Counted from the stretch's first letter, positions 27,722 through 41,125 are shown. The stretch is 59,772 nt of DNA from Hyphococcus sp. (GCA_028285645.1 JANQOV010000006.1:1-59772), one strand, 5' to 3'. Translations and numbers: made by a program. The notes: generated by a model not told the origin, from the sequence alone.

Positions 27722-29941
27722 ATGGCCCGGTCCAGCTTTCGATCGATCTCTTATAGGACGTTTCTTGCGGCGCTTGTGTCCCTTGGCGCCGCCGCCTGCT
27801 CTTCATTGTTCGGCGATGATGAGCCTGACGACCCCATTGCGGAACTCCTCATCGAAACTGAGCGCGAAGCACGAGAAGAAGCTGCGCGGGAAAAAATTGA
27901 GACCGAGCAGGACGAACCAGCGCAGGCTGAGGACGACGCAAATCTCGCCGATACCGACGGCGACGAAACCGCCCCTGAATTACCGGAAGCGTCAGCAGAT
28001 GCGGCAGGTCCGACCATCACCGTTGAGCCGGACACAGACAGTGAAGCTCAACCAGCGCCCTCGGCAAAACCCGTTTCAGTCAATGAACAGGAAACCGTAG
28101 AGACTGAACGCGCCGAAGAAGTCGCCGATCCGACGCCTTCGCAAGCAGGCGACCCCCAAAGCGTCAAACAGCATGAGCGCCCAGACACCCCGTCGCTTAA
28201 GGCAAACGAAACAGCCGAGGACGCAAATGAACGCCCAAACACGCCATCGCTTAAGGCGTCAGAAACGACCGGGGACGAAGTCGAGACGGATTCATCTGCG
28301 CCCGTTACAGTGGAAGACGAAGACCCGGTCATAGTCGTTGAGCCGAATGTAGACGCCGAGGATCAAAACGCGCCTGAGGCGGAAACGGTCTCTGCAAATG
28401 AAGCGGAATCTGCAGGCTCCGAACCCGACGACTCCGTTTCTCAACCACCGCCGCCGCAAGCAGAAGACGTCGAAACCGGCGAGCAAAACGCGCCACAGGA
28501 GACGCCATCGCCAGAGGCCGACGAAGCCGCGCAGGATGAAGTAGATTCAGATATTCCAGCGCCTACTGAAGCGGACGCAGAAGACCCCATCGCCACTGTT
28601 GAACCGGACTCTGACAGCGAGAATCAAACAGCGCCGGAAGCGGAACAAGTTCCGGCCAATGACGAGGAAACCGAAGATACCGAACGCAGCGACGACGCTC
28701 CTGAGCCGGCGACGCCGCAAGCGGACGAACCCCAAAGTGATGAACAAAACGCACCGCCCGAGGCGCTGTCGCCGGAGGTTGACGACGCTACGCTAGATGA
28801 TGCCGCGTCAGGTATTCCGGCGTCTGCTGAAGCGGGTGCGGACGATCCCGTCATCACCGCTGAACCCAATGCTGACAGCGACGAACAGACGACGCCAGAA
28901 TCGGAACAAGTTCCGGCCAATGACGAGGAAACTGAAGATACCGAACGCAGCGGCGACGCTAGTACTGCGGCGCAAGACGTATCACCCGAAGCGCCATCGC
29001 CGACTGAAAACGACGCCCCAACGGATGAAGCAGAGACGAAAGTTTCGGCGATCGCCGAGGATGAAACGCCGGCGTTTGACGCAAACATCGCAACGCCGCC
29101 GCTTTGGCGCGTTACTGACGATGATTCTGAATTCTGGCTGTTCGGAACGTTTCACATTTTACCGCCTGATGTAGAGTGGCGCCAAGGCGTGTTGGACGCA
29201 GTTCTTCAAGGAGCAGCCACGTTCTACTTTGAAGTCGACGGCGATGCGCCTGATGCACAATCACGTACACTGAATATTTTAATGACCAAGGGATTCAATA
29301 CGCCCGGCGAAACGTTAAGTAACCTGCTCAGCGCTGATGACGCGCAACGCTTGACGGAAATCGCCGCGGAGCTGGGCGCACCAATGGCGGCGCTCGATCC
29401 CATGCGTCCCTGGCAAGCATTTTTGGCGCTCAGCGTGCAGTTCATCATCAATCAGGGCTTTGAACCCGGGAAAGGCGCCGATAACGTTTTGATTGCAGAG
29501 GCGCGCACGCGCGGGAAAGACCTCAAATTCTTTGAATCGATTGAAGAACAACTGGGGTTTTTCACGGAGTTGCCGCCCGAGATCGAAAAAGAGCTTCTGG
29601 TCTCAACGCTGCGCGACTGGGAGGAACAAAAGGCGGGTTTTGACGGGTTATTCGAAGCCTGGCGCACCGGCGACATTGCAGTGATCGACCAAAACATGAA
29701 CGAGACCATTCGCGAAAATGCGCCGGAGGTCTTCCAAGTGCTGATTGTCGATCGCAACAAAGCGTGGGGCGAGATGATAGCGAATGATATGCGAGAAGGG
29801 TCAGGAGTTGCGCTGGTTGCAGTGGGGGCCGCTCACATGGCGGGCGAAGAAGATTCACTGCCGGCGCTGCTCGCGGCGGATGGATTTACCGTCGAGCGCT
29901 ACGACTACGCACAAACAGGCGAACCTTCCGCAGACGAGTAA
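27722..29941 (+). CDS. TraB/GumN family lipoprotein with long acidic repeat region
   Basis: A 739-residue protein. The ATG at 27722 begins a lipoprotein signal with the lipobox AAAC (Cys near residue 26). Residues about 35-440 are an acidic, Pro/Glu/Thr-rich low-complexity region built of imperfect repeats of roughly 87 residues, with recurring EPDxDSE and VPANDEETEDTE units. The last 290 residues form a TraB/PrgY/GumN domain: FGTFHILP carries the first conserved GxxH, and GAAHMAG the second. The family is linked to metal-dependent protease-like folds. The long linker suggests the domain is held away from the membrane. It is convergent with gyrB. Confidence 0.85.
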   Translation: MARSSFRSISYRTFLAALVSLGAAACSSLFGDDEPDDPIAELLIETEREAREEAAREKIETEQDEPAQAEDDANLADTDGDETAPELPEASADAAGPTITVEPDTDSEAQPAPSAKPVSVNEQETVETERAEEVADPTPSQAGDPQSVKQHERPDTPSLKANETAEDANERPNTPSLKASETTGDEVETDSSAPVTVEDEDPVIVVEPNVDAEDQNAPEAETVSANEAESAGSEPDDSVSQPPPPQAEDVETGEQNAPQETPSPEADEAAQDEVDSDIPAPTEADAEDPIATVEPDSDSENQTAPEAEQVPANDEETEDTERSDDAPEPATPQADEPQSDEQNAPPEALSPEVDDATLDDAASGIPASAEAGADDPVITAEPNADSDEQTTPESEQVPANDEETEDTERSGDASTAAQDVSPEAPSPTENDAPTDEAETKVSAIAEDETPAFDANIATPPLWRVTDDDSEFWLFGTFHILPPDVEWRQGVLDAVLQGAATFYFEVDGDAPDAQSRTLNILMTKGFNTPGETLSNLLSADDAQRLTEIAAELGAPMAALDPMRPWQAFLALSVQFIINQGFEPGKGADNVLIAEARTRGKDLKFFESIEEQLGFFTELPPEIEKELLVSTLRDWEEQKAGFDGLFEAWRTGDIAVIDQNMNETIRENAPEVFQVLIVDRNKAWGEMIANDMREGSGVALVAVGAAHMAGEEDSLPALLAADGFTVERYDYAQTGEPSADE
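28641..28960 (+). repeat. In-frame DNA repeat inside the TraB/GumN gene
   Basis: A 59-base unit at 28641-28699 recurs at 28902-28960 with only two substitutions. The offset is 261 bases, exactly 87 codons, so the reading frame is kept. This points to recent segmental duplication inside the acidic region. Confidence 0.85.
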
Positions 29942-29964
29942 GCGGAGCAGTAACGCGACAAAAC

Positions 29965-33620
<3,656 letters not shown>

Positions 33621-33622
33621 TC

Positions 33623-34741
33623 TTACACCCGCAGCGGCATTAATACGTAAAGCGCGCGTTCGTCTTCCTCATCGACGATGACGCTTGGCGAGGAAGGATC
33701 GGCCAAGCGAAAAGTCGCAGTCTCGCCATCGACCTGTTGCGTCACATCAAGGAGATAACGCGCGTTAAAGCCAATCTCGATCGGCTCGCCCCCATAATCT
33801 ACTGACAATTCCTCAAGCGCGGAGCCAGCGTCCGGATTATTCACCGTCAGCCGCAACCGGTCTGCTTCAAGCGCAAGTTTTACGGATCGCGTGCGATCAG
33901 CTGAAACGGTCGAAACGCGATCAACCGCTTGCGCAAAATCCTTCGTCTCAACCTTTAGGATATTGGTGTTATCTTTTGGAATGACCCGCTCATAATCGGG
34001 AAACGAACCGTCAATGAGTTTCGAGGTTAGGTAACCTGCGCCAAAACCGAAGCGGATCTTGGCCGACGAGACAGCGATTTCGACATTTTCTTCAGCGTCT
34101 TCCAAAAGCCGCGACAATTCTGCAATCGCCTTGCGCGGAACAATGACGCCGGGCATGCCGACCGCCCCGTCAGGCAAAGGCGCGTCAAGGCGCGCTAGGC
34201 GATGCCCGTCGGTTGCCGCCGCACGTAGCAATGGCGCATCCGCATCCGTCACCGCATGGAAATAGACGCCGTTCAAATAATAGCGCGTTTCTTCCTGCGA
34301 CATGGCGAAACGGGTTTTCAAAATCAGCCGCTGCAACTCTTCAGTCGGCATCGTGAAACGCGTATCGAGGTCGTCAGACGAAAGGCTCGGAAAATCTTCG
34401 TCAGGCAAAACTGCCAGCGCAAACTCCGACCGGCCCGCAGAAACTTTCAGCCGGCTTTCTTCGGACGACAGTTCGAGACGAACCTGCGCGCCTTCAGGCA
34501 GTCTTTTGACAATCTCAAACAAGGTAAGCGCTGACGCCGTCGCGGCGCCATCCTGGGCAACATCCGCCGGCGCCTCTTCGGAAATCTCGATATCCAAATC
34601 GGTTGCGGTCAGGGTCAGAACCCCGCCCTTGGCCTGCATCAAGACATTGGACAAGATTGGGATGGTGTTGCGGCGTTCCACAACGCTTTGCACGTGCCCT
34701 AACGCTTTCGCCAGCGCGGTCCGCTCTATCGTAACCTTCAT
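33623..34741 (-). CDS. dnaN: DNA polymerase III subunit beta (sliding clamp)
   Basis: A 372-residue clamp protein made of three similar domains. The start MKVTIERTALAKALGHVQ and the NTIPILSNV segment are family landmarks, and the end (YVLMPLRV) is the standard C-terminus near the client-binding pocket. It dimerises around DNA to tether the replicative polymerase. It follows dnaA after about 211 bases and precedes recF by two bases. Confidence 0.98.
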   Translation of the reverse strand: MKVTIERTALAKALGHVQSVVERRNTIPILSNVLMQAKGGVLTLTATDLDIEISEEAPADVAQDGAATASALTLFEIVKRLPEGAQVRLELSSEESRLKVSAGRSEFALAVLPDEDFPSLSSDDLDTRFTMPTEELQRLILKTRFAMSQEETRYYLNGVYFHAVTDADAPLLRAAATDGHRLARLDAPLPDGAVGMPGVIVPRKAIAELSRLLEDAEENVEIAVSSAKIRFGFGAGYLTSKLIDGSFPDYERVIPKDNTNILKVETKDFAQAVDRVSTVSADRTRSVKLALEADRLRLTVNNPDAGSALEELSVDYGGEPIEIGFNARYLLDVTQQVDGETATFRLADPSSPSVIVDEEDERALYVLMPLRV

Positions 34742-34940
34742 TCGTTATGCTCTTTCGAAACAATCGGCTTCGGTAAAAAACGGCGCTTCAGCAGCCCCGG
34801 AAACGCCGGAAAGAAGCTGAAAATCGCCGCACGAGAATCATCAGAAATTATAGCCGAAAATGGCGCCAAAAAGCCAGCGCCAGAGGCGTTTTTCGCCCCC
34901 GACCCCGGCTCATAAACCGCTGGTTTTCAACAGTTTTTTA

Positions 34941-34960
34941 AAGGGTGAAAAATCACCCTT
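34941..34960. repeat. Perfect inverted repeat overlapping the dnaA stop codon
   Basis: AAGGGTGA (34941-34948) and TCACCCTT (34953-34960) enclose AAAA. The dnaA TGA stop lies in one arm. In the dnaA transcript the stem is followed by A residues rather than a U-tract, so it is not a standard terminator in that direction. Confidence 0.7.
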
Positions 34961-36404
34961 CAAGCGCTTCTCGGATTTGCAGAACGGCGTCCTGAAATAC
35001 CTTGTCGCGCTCCAAAAGCGCCTGGGCGCGGCGGTAAGAACTCATGGCTGTTGTATGATCGCGCTTCAGCGCCTTGCCAATGCGCGGGAAGCTTTCATGC
35101 AGGACTTCCCGGGCGCAATAAACAATTGCATGGCGGGCCCGCACCAGTCTTTGCGGCTGCGCCCGGCAGGTGATTTCTTCCTCTTTGAGGCCAAAGGCGA
35201 GCGCGCCCGCCTTAATGGCGTCATCAAGGGTTGCGATGCGCTTGCGATCGGCAAGATGGGGCTTGAGCACCGTTTTCGCGTCGTCGAGCGTTACAACCAC
35301 ATCTTCTTGCTGATACATCAAAAGGAGCTGGTTCATGGCGCCAATAGTCTCTCGCATGCTTTGGTGGAACCGGCTGGCGACAAACTCAAGCGCTTCCGGC
35401 GATAGGGTGCATTTTGCAGATTTCTCGATCAGCCGATTTTGCAAGACCTTCAGCCGAAGGGCTTGTTCGGCGGGCAATATGGGAACGCAAACCCCGCCAG
35501 CTAACCGATCCGCCAGGCGCTGACTGATGCCGGCCTCCGGCAATTTCGCCGGCGGCGCCTCGCCTGCAATCACAACTTGCTTGCCGCGCGCCAGAAAGGC
35601 GTCAATCGCATTCAACAACTCTTCTTGCGTTCGGCTTTTCGTATCGAGCAGATGAATATCGTCAACGATCAAGATGTCATGGGAGAGAAGATGCTCATGC
35701 AGATTGTGCAAGCTGTTGGACCACACAGCATTTACGCAGGCGCTAATGAGGTTGCTATAGGGGATATAGATAACCGATTGCTCACCATACTTCTCGGCCC
35801 AAAGACCGCCAATCGCATGTTCGAGATGAGTCTTGCCGACCCCCGAGGGGCCGTGAAAATAGACAAGCTCACGGGGCGCGCCATCGAGAAACACCTGCTT
35901 TGCAGCTGCGGACGCCATACGGTTGCTATCAGCGACTGCGTATGAGTCGAATGTCTTGCGGTTATCGAGCGGCGATGAAATCTGACGAAAATCAAACGGC
36001 TTTTTGTCTTCGCGCTTTTTAGTTTGCGTCTTGACCTGCTCAACAAATAATCCAGCGGAGGTTTCACCATTTGCTTGCGCGCCGTTTGGTCGTGTCGCTG
36101 TCGGCGCTTTTGCATTTATCTTTGCAGCATGGGCGCTCAAATTTTTTCGCACCGTAAGGCGCAGCCGAGCCACAGGACCGATTTCCTGGCGCCAGGTTTC
36201 GCGCATTAAGGGCAGCCAGCGAGAATCCATCATCTCCTTTTTTACCTTCGATGCTGTGGATAAAGTCACGCAGTCTTCAGAAAACTCCGCCAGTGCGATA
36301 TCTGCAAACCATGAATCAAACTTCGCTTCGCCTACGCGACCGCGCAACGCCGCCCGATACTTGTCGATCAATCCATTATCTCCGCCATTATTCTGATTGC
36401 TCAT
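34953..36404 (-). CDS. dnaA: Chromosomal replication initiator protein DnaA
   Basis: A 483-residue AAA+ initiator. An N-terminal domain I is followed by a variable linker rich in Lys and Ala. The Walker A motif is GPSGVGKTH and the Walker B is ILIVDDIH. The C-terminal helix-turn-helix has the DNA-binding DHTTAMSSYRRA segment. The ATG at 36404 matches the usual DnaA start better than the frame start at 36461. Upstream lies a 725-base gene-free region and then rpsT, the same order seen in Caulobacter. Confidence 0.97.
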   Translation of the reverse strand: MSNQNNGGDNGLIDKYRAALRGRVGEAKFDSWFADIALAEFSEDCVTLSTASKVKKEMMDSRWLPLMRETWRQEIGPVARLRLTVRKNLSAHAAKINAKAPTATRPNGAQANGETSAGLFVEQVKTQTKKREDKKPFDFRQISSPLDNRKTFDSYAVADSNRMASAAAKQVFLDGAPRELVYFHGPSGVGKTHLEHAIGGLWAEKYGEQSVIYIPYSNLISACVNAVWSNSLHNLHEHLLSHDILIVDDIHLLDTKSRTQEELLNAIDAFLARGKQVVIAGEAPPAKLPEAGISQRLADRLAGGVCVPILPAEQALRLKVLQNRLIEKSAKCTLSPEALEFVASRFHQSMRETIGAMNQLLLMYQQEDVVVTLDDAKTVLKPHLADRKRIATLDDAIKAGALAFGLKEEEITCRAQPQRLVRARHAIVYCAREVLHESFPRIGKALKRDHTTAMSSYRRAQALLERDKVFQDAVLQIREALEG

Positions 36405-37129
36405 TTTATGTTCCAATTTTGTCAAATATCGACAGTCACACGCAAAAACTCGCGCGCTCACGTCGATTAAACTATGAATAAAAGTAGACGCTAAGCGCCG
36501 GAAATCAGTATTGCGAATGCTAAATCAGCAACGCGTTCTTCTCAACAGACACCAGTATGCAAAACAACAAAGGATGAGGACTGCCCCGTTTCATTTCTAT
36601 TGACCCTCTTTCATTCGCGCAGACGCGCTCGCCCATCGCCCCGACTGATAACTGGTATCAGCCATGCCCGTTACAAACTCAAATCAAACAGAAATTGGAA
36701 AGCCTGATTTAATCAGTATCCGACGTTTCCTTAAGTCTGTTCAATATAGTTAATAAAACAGGATTACGTCAACAGGGCCGGCGCCCATTATGACGTTTTT
36801 CTTGCAGCTTTTTTTGATTACAAAACAGCATCATTTCCCGCATGAAATAAGGCGTCCATTGAAAAACAAAAACTTACAGCGCGTAACCAACACAAGACTT
36901 AAAGGCGCAAATATTGCGAGAGAATTTTGTGCGCCTGCCTGCTTTTTTAAACGACGTCTGTAATCTCAAAAATTTTGACGCAAAGTTGTCGGAACACGCA
37001 ACAAAAATGCAGCACTGCAATTGCCATAACGCACAGAAGAAAAGCATTGCACGCAATACGCTACAAAAATACAGAAAACTAAATGCGCAAAAGTAATGCT
37101 TCCGACTTTGGAAACGTTCTTACAAAAAG
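36405..37129. other. Long AT-rich intergenic region between rpsT and dnaA, possible regulatory or origin-linked region
   Basis: 725 bases without a convincing gene, visibly more AT-rich than the rest, especially from 36690 to 37110, with several A and T runs. I searched by eye for TTATCCACA-type DnaA boxes on both strands and found no perfect copy, so an origin is not demonstrated. An inverted repeat CTGATA-N5-TATCAG lies at 36645-36661. The dnaA promoter is presumably in the part nearest 36405. Confidence 0.55.
36645..36661. repeat. Inverted repeat in the dnaA upstream region
   Basis: CTGATA and TATCAG are separated by five bases (ACTGG), about 240 bases upstream of dnaA. The size suits a dimeric regulator site, but the protein is unknown. 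Confidence 0.5.
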
Positions 37130-37396
37130 TTACGCAGCCAGCGCTTTGATGCGCGCCGACAAACGCGACAGTTTGCGCGCCACGGTGTTTTTGTGAAAAA
37201 CACCTTTTGAAACAGCTCGCTGCAGTTCCGGCTGCGCTGCTTTGAAAGCTTCACTCGCCGATTTCGCATCACCAGTCGCAATTGCGTCTTCGACCTTGCG
37301 CAAGAAAGTTCTAACGCGCGATCGGCGCGCCTTATTAACGGCGGTCCGGCGTTCAATTTTTCGGACCATTTTCTTGGCGGACGAGGTGTTGGCCAT
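37130..37396 (-). CDS. rpsT: 30S ribosomal protein S20
   Basis: An 88-residue, strongly basic protein (start [23 protein letters not shown], end [14 protein letters not shown]) that folds as a three-helix bundle binding 16S rRNA. The length matches S20. It is upstream of dnaA on the same strand, separated by the 725-base region, which is a common alphaproteobacterial order. Confidence 0.97.
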   Translation of the reverse strand: MANTSSAKKMVRKIERRTAVNKARRSRVRTFLRKVEDAIATGDAKSASEAFKAAQPELQRAVSKGVFHKNTVARKLSRLSARIKALAA

Positions 37397-37518
37397 GACT
37401 TCGGTTCTGCTCTGCTAATCAAGCCCTATGGGCGAAAGAGCGAGGCTTATAACGACGGGGACCCTACCCGTCAACGCCCGTCACAGCGGATATTTCGCAG
37501 GGATTGCAACATTGGAAA

Positions 37519-38379
37519 TTAACGCTGGCACGGCCCGCAGAAAAATGTACTGCGCCCGGCCTGGGTGATGCGCTGGACCGCCGCGCCGCAAGCGACGCAG
37601 GCCTCGCCCTCCCGGTCATAAACGTCAAAGCGGTGCTGGAAATAGCCAAGCGCGCCGTCAGCAGCGGCAAAATCCCTTAAAGAAGACCCGCCAGCGTCAA
37701 TGGCGTCACGCAATACCCCCACAATGGCGGCGTAGAGCCGGTCGCTGCGCTTGCCGGCGACGCTTGCGGCGCGGCGCCTTGGCGAAATGCGGGCCCTAAA
37801 CAGCGCTTCTGACGCGTAAATATTGCCAACCCCGGCAACAACCCGTTGATCCAGTAGAGCGGATTTCACCGGCGTTGCCCGGCCCTTGAGGGCGTCGCGC
37901 AGAACAGATGCGGAGAATCCATTACCCAAGGGTTCCGGCCCCATCCCTTCGAAATGCCGGCAGGCATCCAACGCGTCCGTCGGTGCAAGATCCATGAACC
38001 CAAACCGCCGCGGATCATTGTAAATCACCTGCGCCGGCTGCTTCCCGGTAAATTCAAAGACCACATGGTCATGGCGAGGATCGCCGGCCTGGGCGAGCGC
38101 AAAGACGCTGCGGCGTGTTCGCCGCCCATCAATGATGGTGAACCGGCCGGACATGCCAAGATGCATGATCAACGTTTCGCCGGTAGATAAAGGCGCCGTC
38201 AGATATTTGCCGCGCCGATCAAGCGCCTCAACGCTCGCGCCTTCGAGCCGCTTGACGAATTGCTTGGGCAACGGAAAGCGCAAATCAGGCCGTCCGGTCT
38301 CAACAGCGGTAATTGTCGCCCCCGCCATCACGGGCTCGAGGCCGCGACGCACTGTTTCTACTTCAGGCAGCTCCGGCAT
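37519..38379 (-). CDS. mutM: Formamidopyrimidine-DNA glycosylase (Fpg)
   Basis: A 286-residue base-excision enzyme that removes 8-oxoguanine and nicks the abasic site. The start must be the ATG at 38379 because the mature N-terminus PELPEVE carries the catalytic proline and glutamate. The C-terminal zinc finger reads CVACG ... FFCGPCQR. The conserved LDQRVVAGVGNIYASE helix-two-turn-helix segment is present. With mutT at the left end, both 8-oxoguanine defences are in the window, though not linked. Confidence 0.97.
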   Translation of the reverse strand: MPELPEVETVRRGLEPVMAGATITAVETGRPDLRFPLPKQFVKRLEGASVEALDRRGKYLTAPLSTGETLIMHLGMSGRFTIIDGRRTRRSVFALAQAGDPRHDHVVFEFTGKQPAQVIYNDPRRFGFMDLAPTDALDACRHFEGMGPEPLGNGFSASVLRDALKGRATPVKSALLDQRVVAGVGNIYASEALFRARISPRRRAASVAGKRSDRLYAAIVGVLRDAIDAGGSSLRDFAAADGALGYFQHRFDVYDREGEACVACGAAVQRITQAGRSTFFCGPCQR

Positions 38380-38445
38380 GACGCCGCATTTCCTTCCGTC
38401 CGGCTTAAATGACCCTCGTTCAACACGAGACTGATAGATATAAGC

Positions 38446-38472
38446 AAAACCCCCGGCCGAAACAGCCGGGGG
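38446..38472 (-). terminator. Rho-independent terminator after rpsA
   Basis: On the minus strand CCCCCGGC and GCCGGGGG form a perfect eight-base stem around a seven-base loop, followed by TTTTGC. It lies about 65 bases after the rpsA stop. Confidence 0.8.
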
Positions 38473-38536
38473 ATTGCGTTGAAGGTCCGGCGACAAACTC
38501 GTTGTCGCTTTAAGACATTATTGTCAGTATTGTCAG

Positions 38537-40252
38537 TTACTCTTCTTTTTTGTCCTCGCCGCCTTTCAGCGCAGCGCCGAGAATATCGCCAAGTGAAGCG
38601 CCTGAATCGGCAGAGCCATATTGCTCTACAGCGTCTTTTTCTTCAGCGACTTCGCGCGCTTTGATGGAGAGATTGATACGCCGCGTCTTGGCATCGATGC
38701 CGGTCACCCGCGCATCGACCTTGTCGCCCACCGCATAGCGCTCCGGACGTTGTTCCGAGCGGTCTTTTGAAAGATCGGATTTGCGAATGAAGGCTTTTGG
38801 CCCATCTGATCCGCCGATCTGCACTTCAACGCCGCCGGTTTCGATCGCCGTTACGGTACAAGTGACGTCGTCGCCGCGTTTCAGTTCGCCAATCGATTCC
38901 ATCGGATCGGAACCAACCTGCTTGACGCCAAGAGAAATGCGTTCCTTTTCAGGGTCCACATCAAGAACCTTGGCCTGCACCATCTGGCCTTTCTCATAAT
39001 CCTTGATCGCTTCCTCACCGGATTTGTTCCAGTCGAGATCGGAGAGATGGACCATGCCGTCCATTTCCTCATTGAGACCAACGAACAACCCAAACTCAGT
39101 GATGTTCTTGATCTCACCCTCGATGACAGAGCCGACAGGATGCTCTTCAGCGAAACGCTCCCAAGGATTATCAAGGCACTGTTTCAAGCCCAGCGAAATC
39201 CGACGTTTGGATTCGTCGACTTCAAGCACCATCACTTCGACTTCCTGGGAGGTCGATACGATCTTGCCCGGGTGGACGTTTTTCTTCACCCAACTCATTT
39301 CCGATACGTGGACGAGGCCTTCAATGCCGTCTTCCAGTTCAACGAAGGCGCCGTAATCAGTGATATTGGTGACCTTGCCGTTGAATTTGGCGCTGATCGG
39401 ATATTTCGCCGCCACGCCCTGCCAGGGATCCGGTTGCAACTGCTTAATGCCAAGGGAAATCCGGTGGGTTTCCGGATTGATCTTGATGATTTTGACGCGC
39501 ACCGTGTCATTGACGCCAAGCACTTCTGACGGATGGTTGACGCGGCTCCAGGACATGTCGGTAACGTGCAACAACCCATCGACGCCAGGCGCCAATTCGA
39601 CAAATGCGCCATAGTCAGTGATGTTCTTGACGACGCCATCGCGCTCGTCGCCCTCGTTCAGTTCTTTGACGACTTCCTGACGATGTTCAGCGCGATCCTC
39701 TTCCAAGATCGAACGGCGCGAAACAACGATGTTGCCGCGGCGCTTGTCCATTTTCAAAATGCGGAAGGGCTGCGGGATGTTCATCAACGGACCAGCGTCG
39801 CGCACTGGGCGGATATCAACCTGACTGCCGGGCAAAAAGGCGACAGCGCCGCCAAGATCGACGGTAAACCCGCCTTTGACGCGATTGAAGATTTCGCCAT
39901 CGACGCGCTCGCCGGCTTCGAAAGTTTTTTCGAGCCTGTCCCAGGCTTCTTCGCGGCGCGCTTTTTCGCGGCTGATCACTGCTTCGCCGTTCGCATTCTC
40001 GATGCGTTCGACATAGACCTCGACCTCATCGCCGACTTGCAATTCAGCCGGTTGGCCGGGTTTAGAAAATTCTTTTAGGGGAACGCGGCCTTCGGTTTTG
40101 AGGCCGACATCAATCACCACAACGTCTTTTTCGAGGGCGGTGACTTTGCCTTTTACGACCGTTTCTTCAAAATCCTGACGGTCAACAAGAGAGGCTTCGA
40201 GCATTTCCGCGAAATCATCGCGGGTTGGGTTAAGGGTTTCAGTAGCGGACAC
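38537..40252 (-). CDS. rpsA: 30S ribosomal protein S1
   Basis: A 571-residue protein made of six S1 RNA-binding repeats. The middle repeats contain near-identical TDYGAFVEL segments. It helps the small subunit bind structured mRNA leaders. The acidic N-terminus (RDDFAEMLEASL) is standard, and the Lys/Glu-rich tail (GGEDKKEE) follows the last repeat. It lies downstream of aroA and cmk, the classic alphaproteobacterial order. A terminator follows at 38446-38472. Confidence 0.97.
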   Translation of the reverse strand: MSATETLNPTRDDFAEMLEASLVDRQDFEETVVKGKVTALEKDVVVIDVGLKTEGRVPLKEFSKPGQPAELQVGDEVEVYVERIENANGEAVISREKARREEAWDRLEKTFEAGERVDGEIFNRVKGGFTVDLGGAVAFLPGSQVDIRPVRDAGPLMNIPQPFRILKMDKRRGNIVVSRRSILEEDRAEHRQEVVKELNEGDERDGVVKNITDYGAFVELAPGVDGLLHVTDMSWSRVNHPSEVLGVNDTVRVKIIKINPETHRISLGIKQLQPDPWQGVAAKYPISAKFNGKVTNITDYGAFVELEDGIEGLVHVSEMSWVKKNVHPGKIVSTSQEVEVMVLEVDESKRRISLGLKQCLDNPWERFAEEHPVGSVIEGEIKNITEFGLFVGLNEEMDGMVHLSDLDWNKSGEEAIKDYEKGQMVQAKVLDVDPEKERISLGVKQVGSDPMESIGELKRGDDVTCTVTAIETGGVEVQIGGSDGPKAFIRKSDLSKDRSEQRPERYAVGDKVDARVTGIDAKTRRINLSIKAREVAEEKDAVEQYGSADSGASLGDILGAALKGGEDKKEE

Positions 40253-40456
40253 GTTGTCTTCAGTCTCCAGGTGGTTTCAGCTTTCGCCGTTTTAATCGGG
40301 GCCAACCGGTTTTGCCGGTGGTCTTTCCAAAGAGTTTGCCCAGACAATCTGGCGCCCTTTGGACGATTGAGCCGAGTTTCAGTTAAGCGGCGCACTCCCG
40401 ATAGACGGACACAAAAAAACGTTTTCTGAAGACAAAAAGTCCGGTCCGGGCTGATA

Positions 40457-41125
40457 TCAGCCGCAGCGCCGGAAAACGCCGTCAATCACGCGGCGCGCCG
40501 CCGCGAAGGCCGCGTCTATAGACAAATGAGTGGTGTCTAGCAACTCCGCATCGTCAGCGGCGACCATGGGCGCGTCGGCGCGGGCCGCGTCTCGGGCGTC
40601 GCGTTCCAGCAAGTCCTTGTAAACAGCGGTTTCTTCAAGGTCCGGATTGGCGACCTTCAGTTCCCGCCAGCGACGACCGGCCCGCGCCTCAGGGCTTGCG
40701 GTGACGAAAAATTTGACCGTTGCGTCGGGACAAACGACCGTGCCGATATCGCGGCCGTCGAGCACGGCGCCCTTCGCCCCGCCAGGCGGTGCCGCTGCAA
40801 AACGGCGTTGAAAATCAAGGAGCGCCGCCCTCACCTCGCTATTTGCAGCGACGATACTGGCGGCGGCGCCGACTTCCTTAGTGCGGATATTGAGGTTTTC
40901 GATCTGATCGATGCTGAAGTCGCGGGCGAAGACGGCGGCTTTTTCAGCGTTATTCGGATCGCCGCCGGCCTCCAGAATGACAGCAGCGACGCCGCGATAA
41001 AGGGCGCCTGTATCGAGATGCGCAAATCCGTATTGCTTGGCGATCAGTTGCGCGAGCGTGCCTTTGCCCGAGGCGGCGGGACCATCTAGCGCGATCACAA
41101 GCGGCTTTTTCTCGCGGTCTTGCAT
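40457..41125 (-). CDS. cmk: Cytidylate kinase
   Basis: A 222-residue NMP kinase that phosphorylates CMP and dCMP. The P-loop is DGPAASGKGT near residues 14-23, LDTGALYRGVA follows, and GRDIGTVVCPDA is the expected CMP-binding region. It lies 56 bases after aroA and 204 bases before rpsA on the same strand. Confidence 0.96.
   Translation of the reverse strand: MQDREKKPLVIALDGPAASGKGTLAQLIAKQYGFAHLDTGALYRGVAAVILEAGGDPNNAEKAAVFARDFSIDQIENLNIRTKEVGAAASIVAANSEVRAALLDFQRRFAAAPPGGAKGAVLDGRDIGTVVCPDATVKFFVTASPEARAGRRWRELKVANPDLEETAVYKDLLERDARDAARADAPMVAADDAELLDTTHLSIDAAFAAARRVIDGVFRRCG

Noticed and set aside
36914..37096. 60-residue frames on both strands in the AT-rich gap before dnaA
   Set aside because: No Shine-Dalgarno, odd composition and overlap of the two strands; chance frames in AT-rich DNA.
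36405..37129. Chromosomal origin with DnaA boxes upstream of dnaA
   Set aside because: No perfect 9-base DnaA box on either strand; kept only as an open question.
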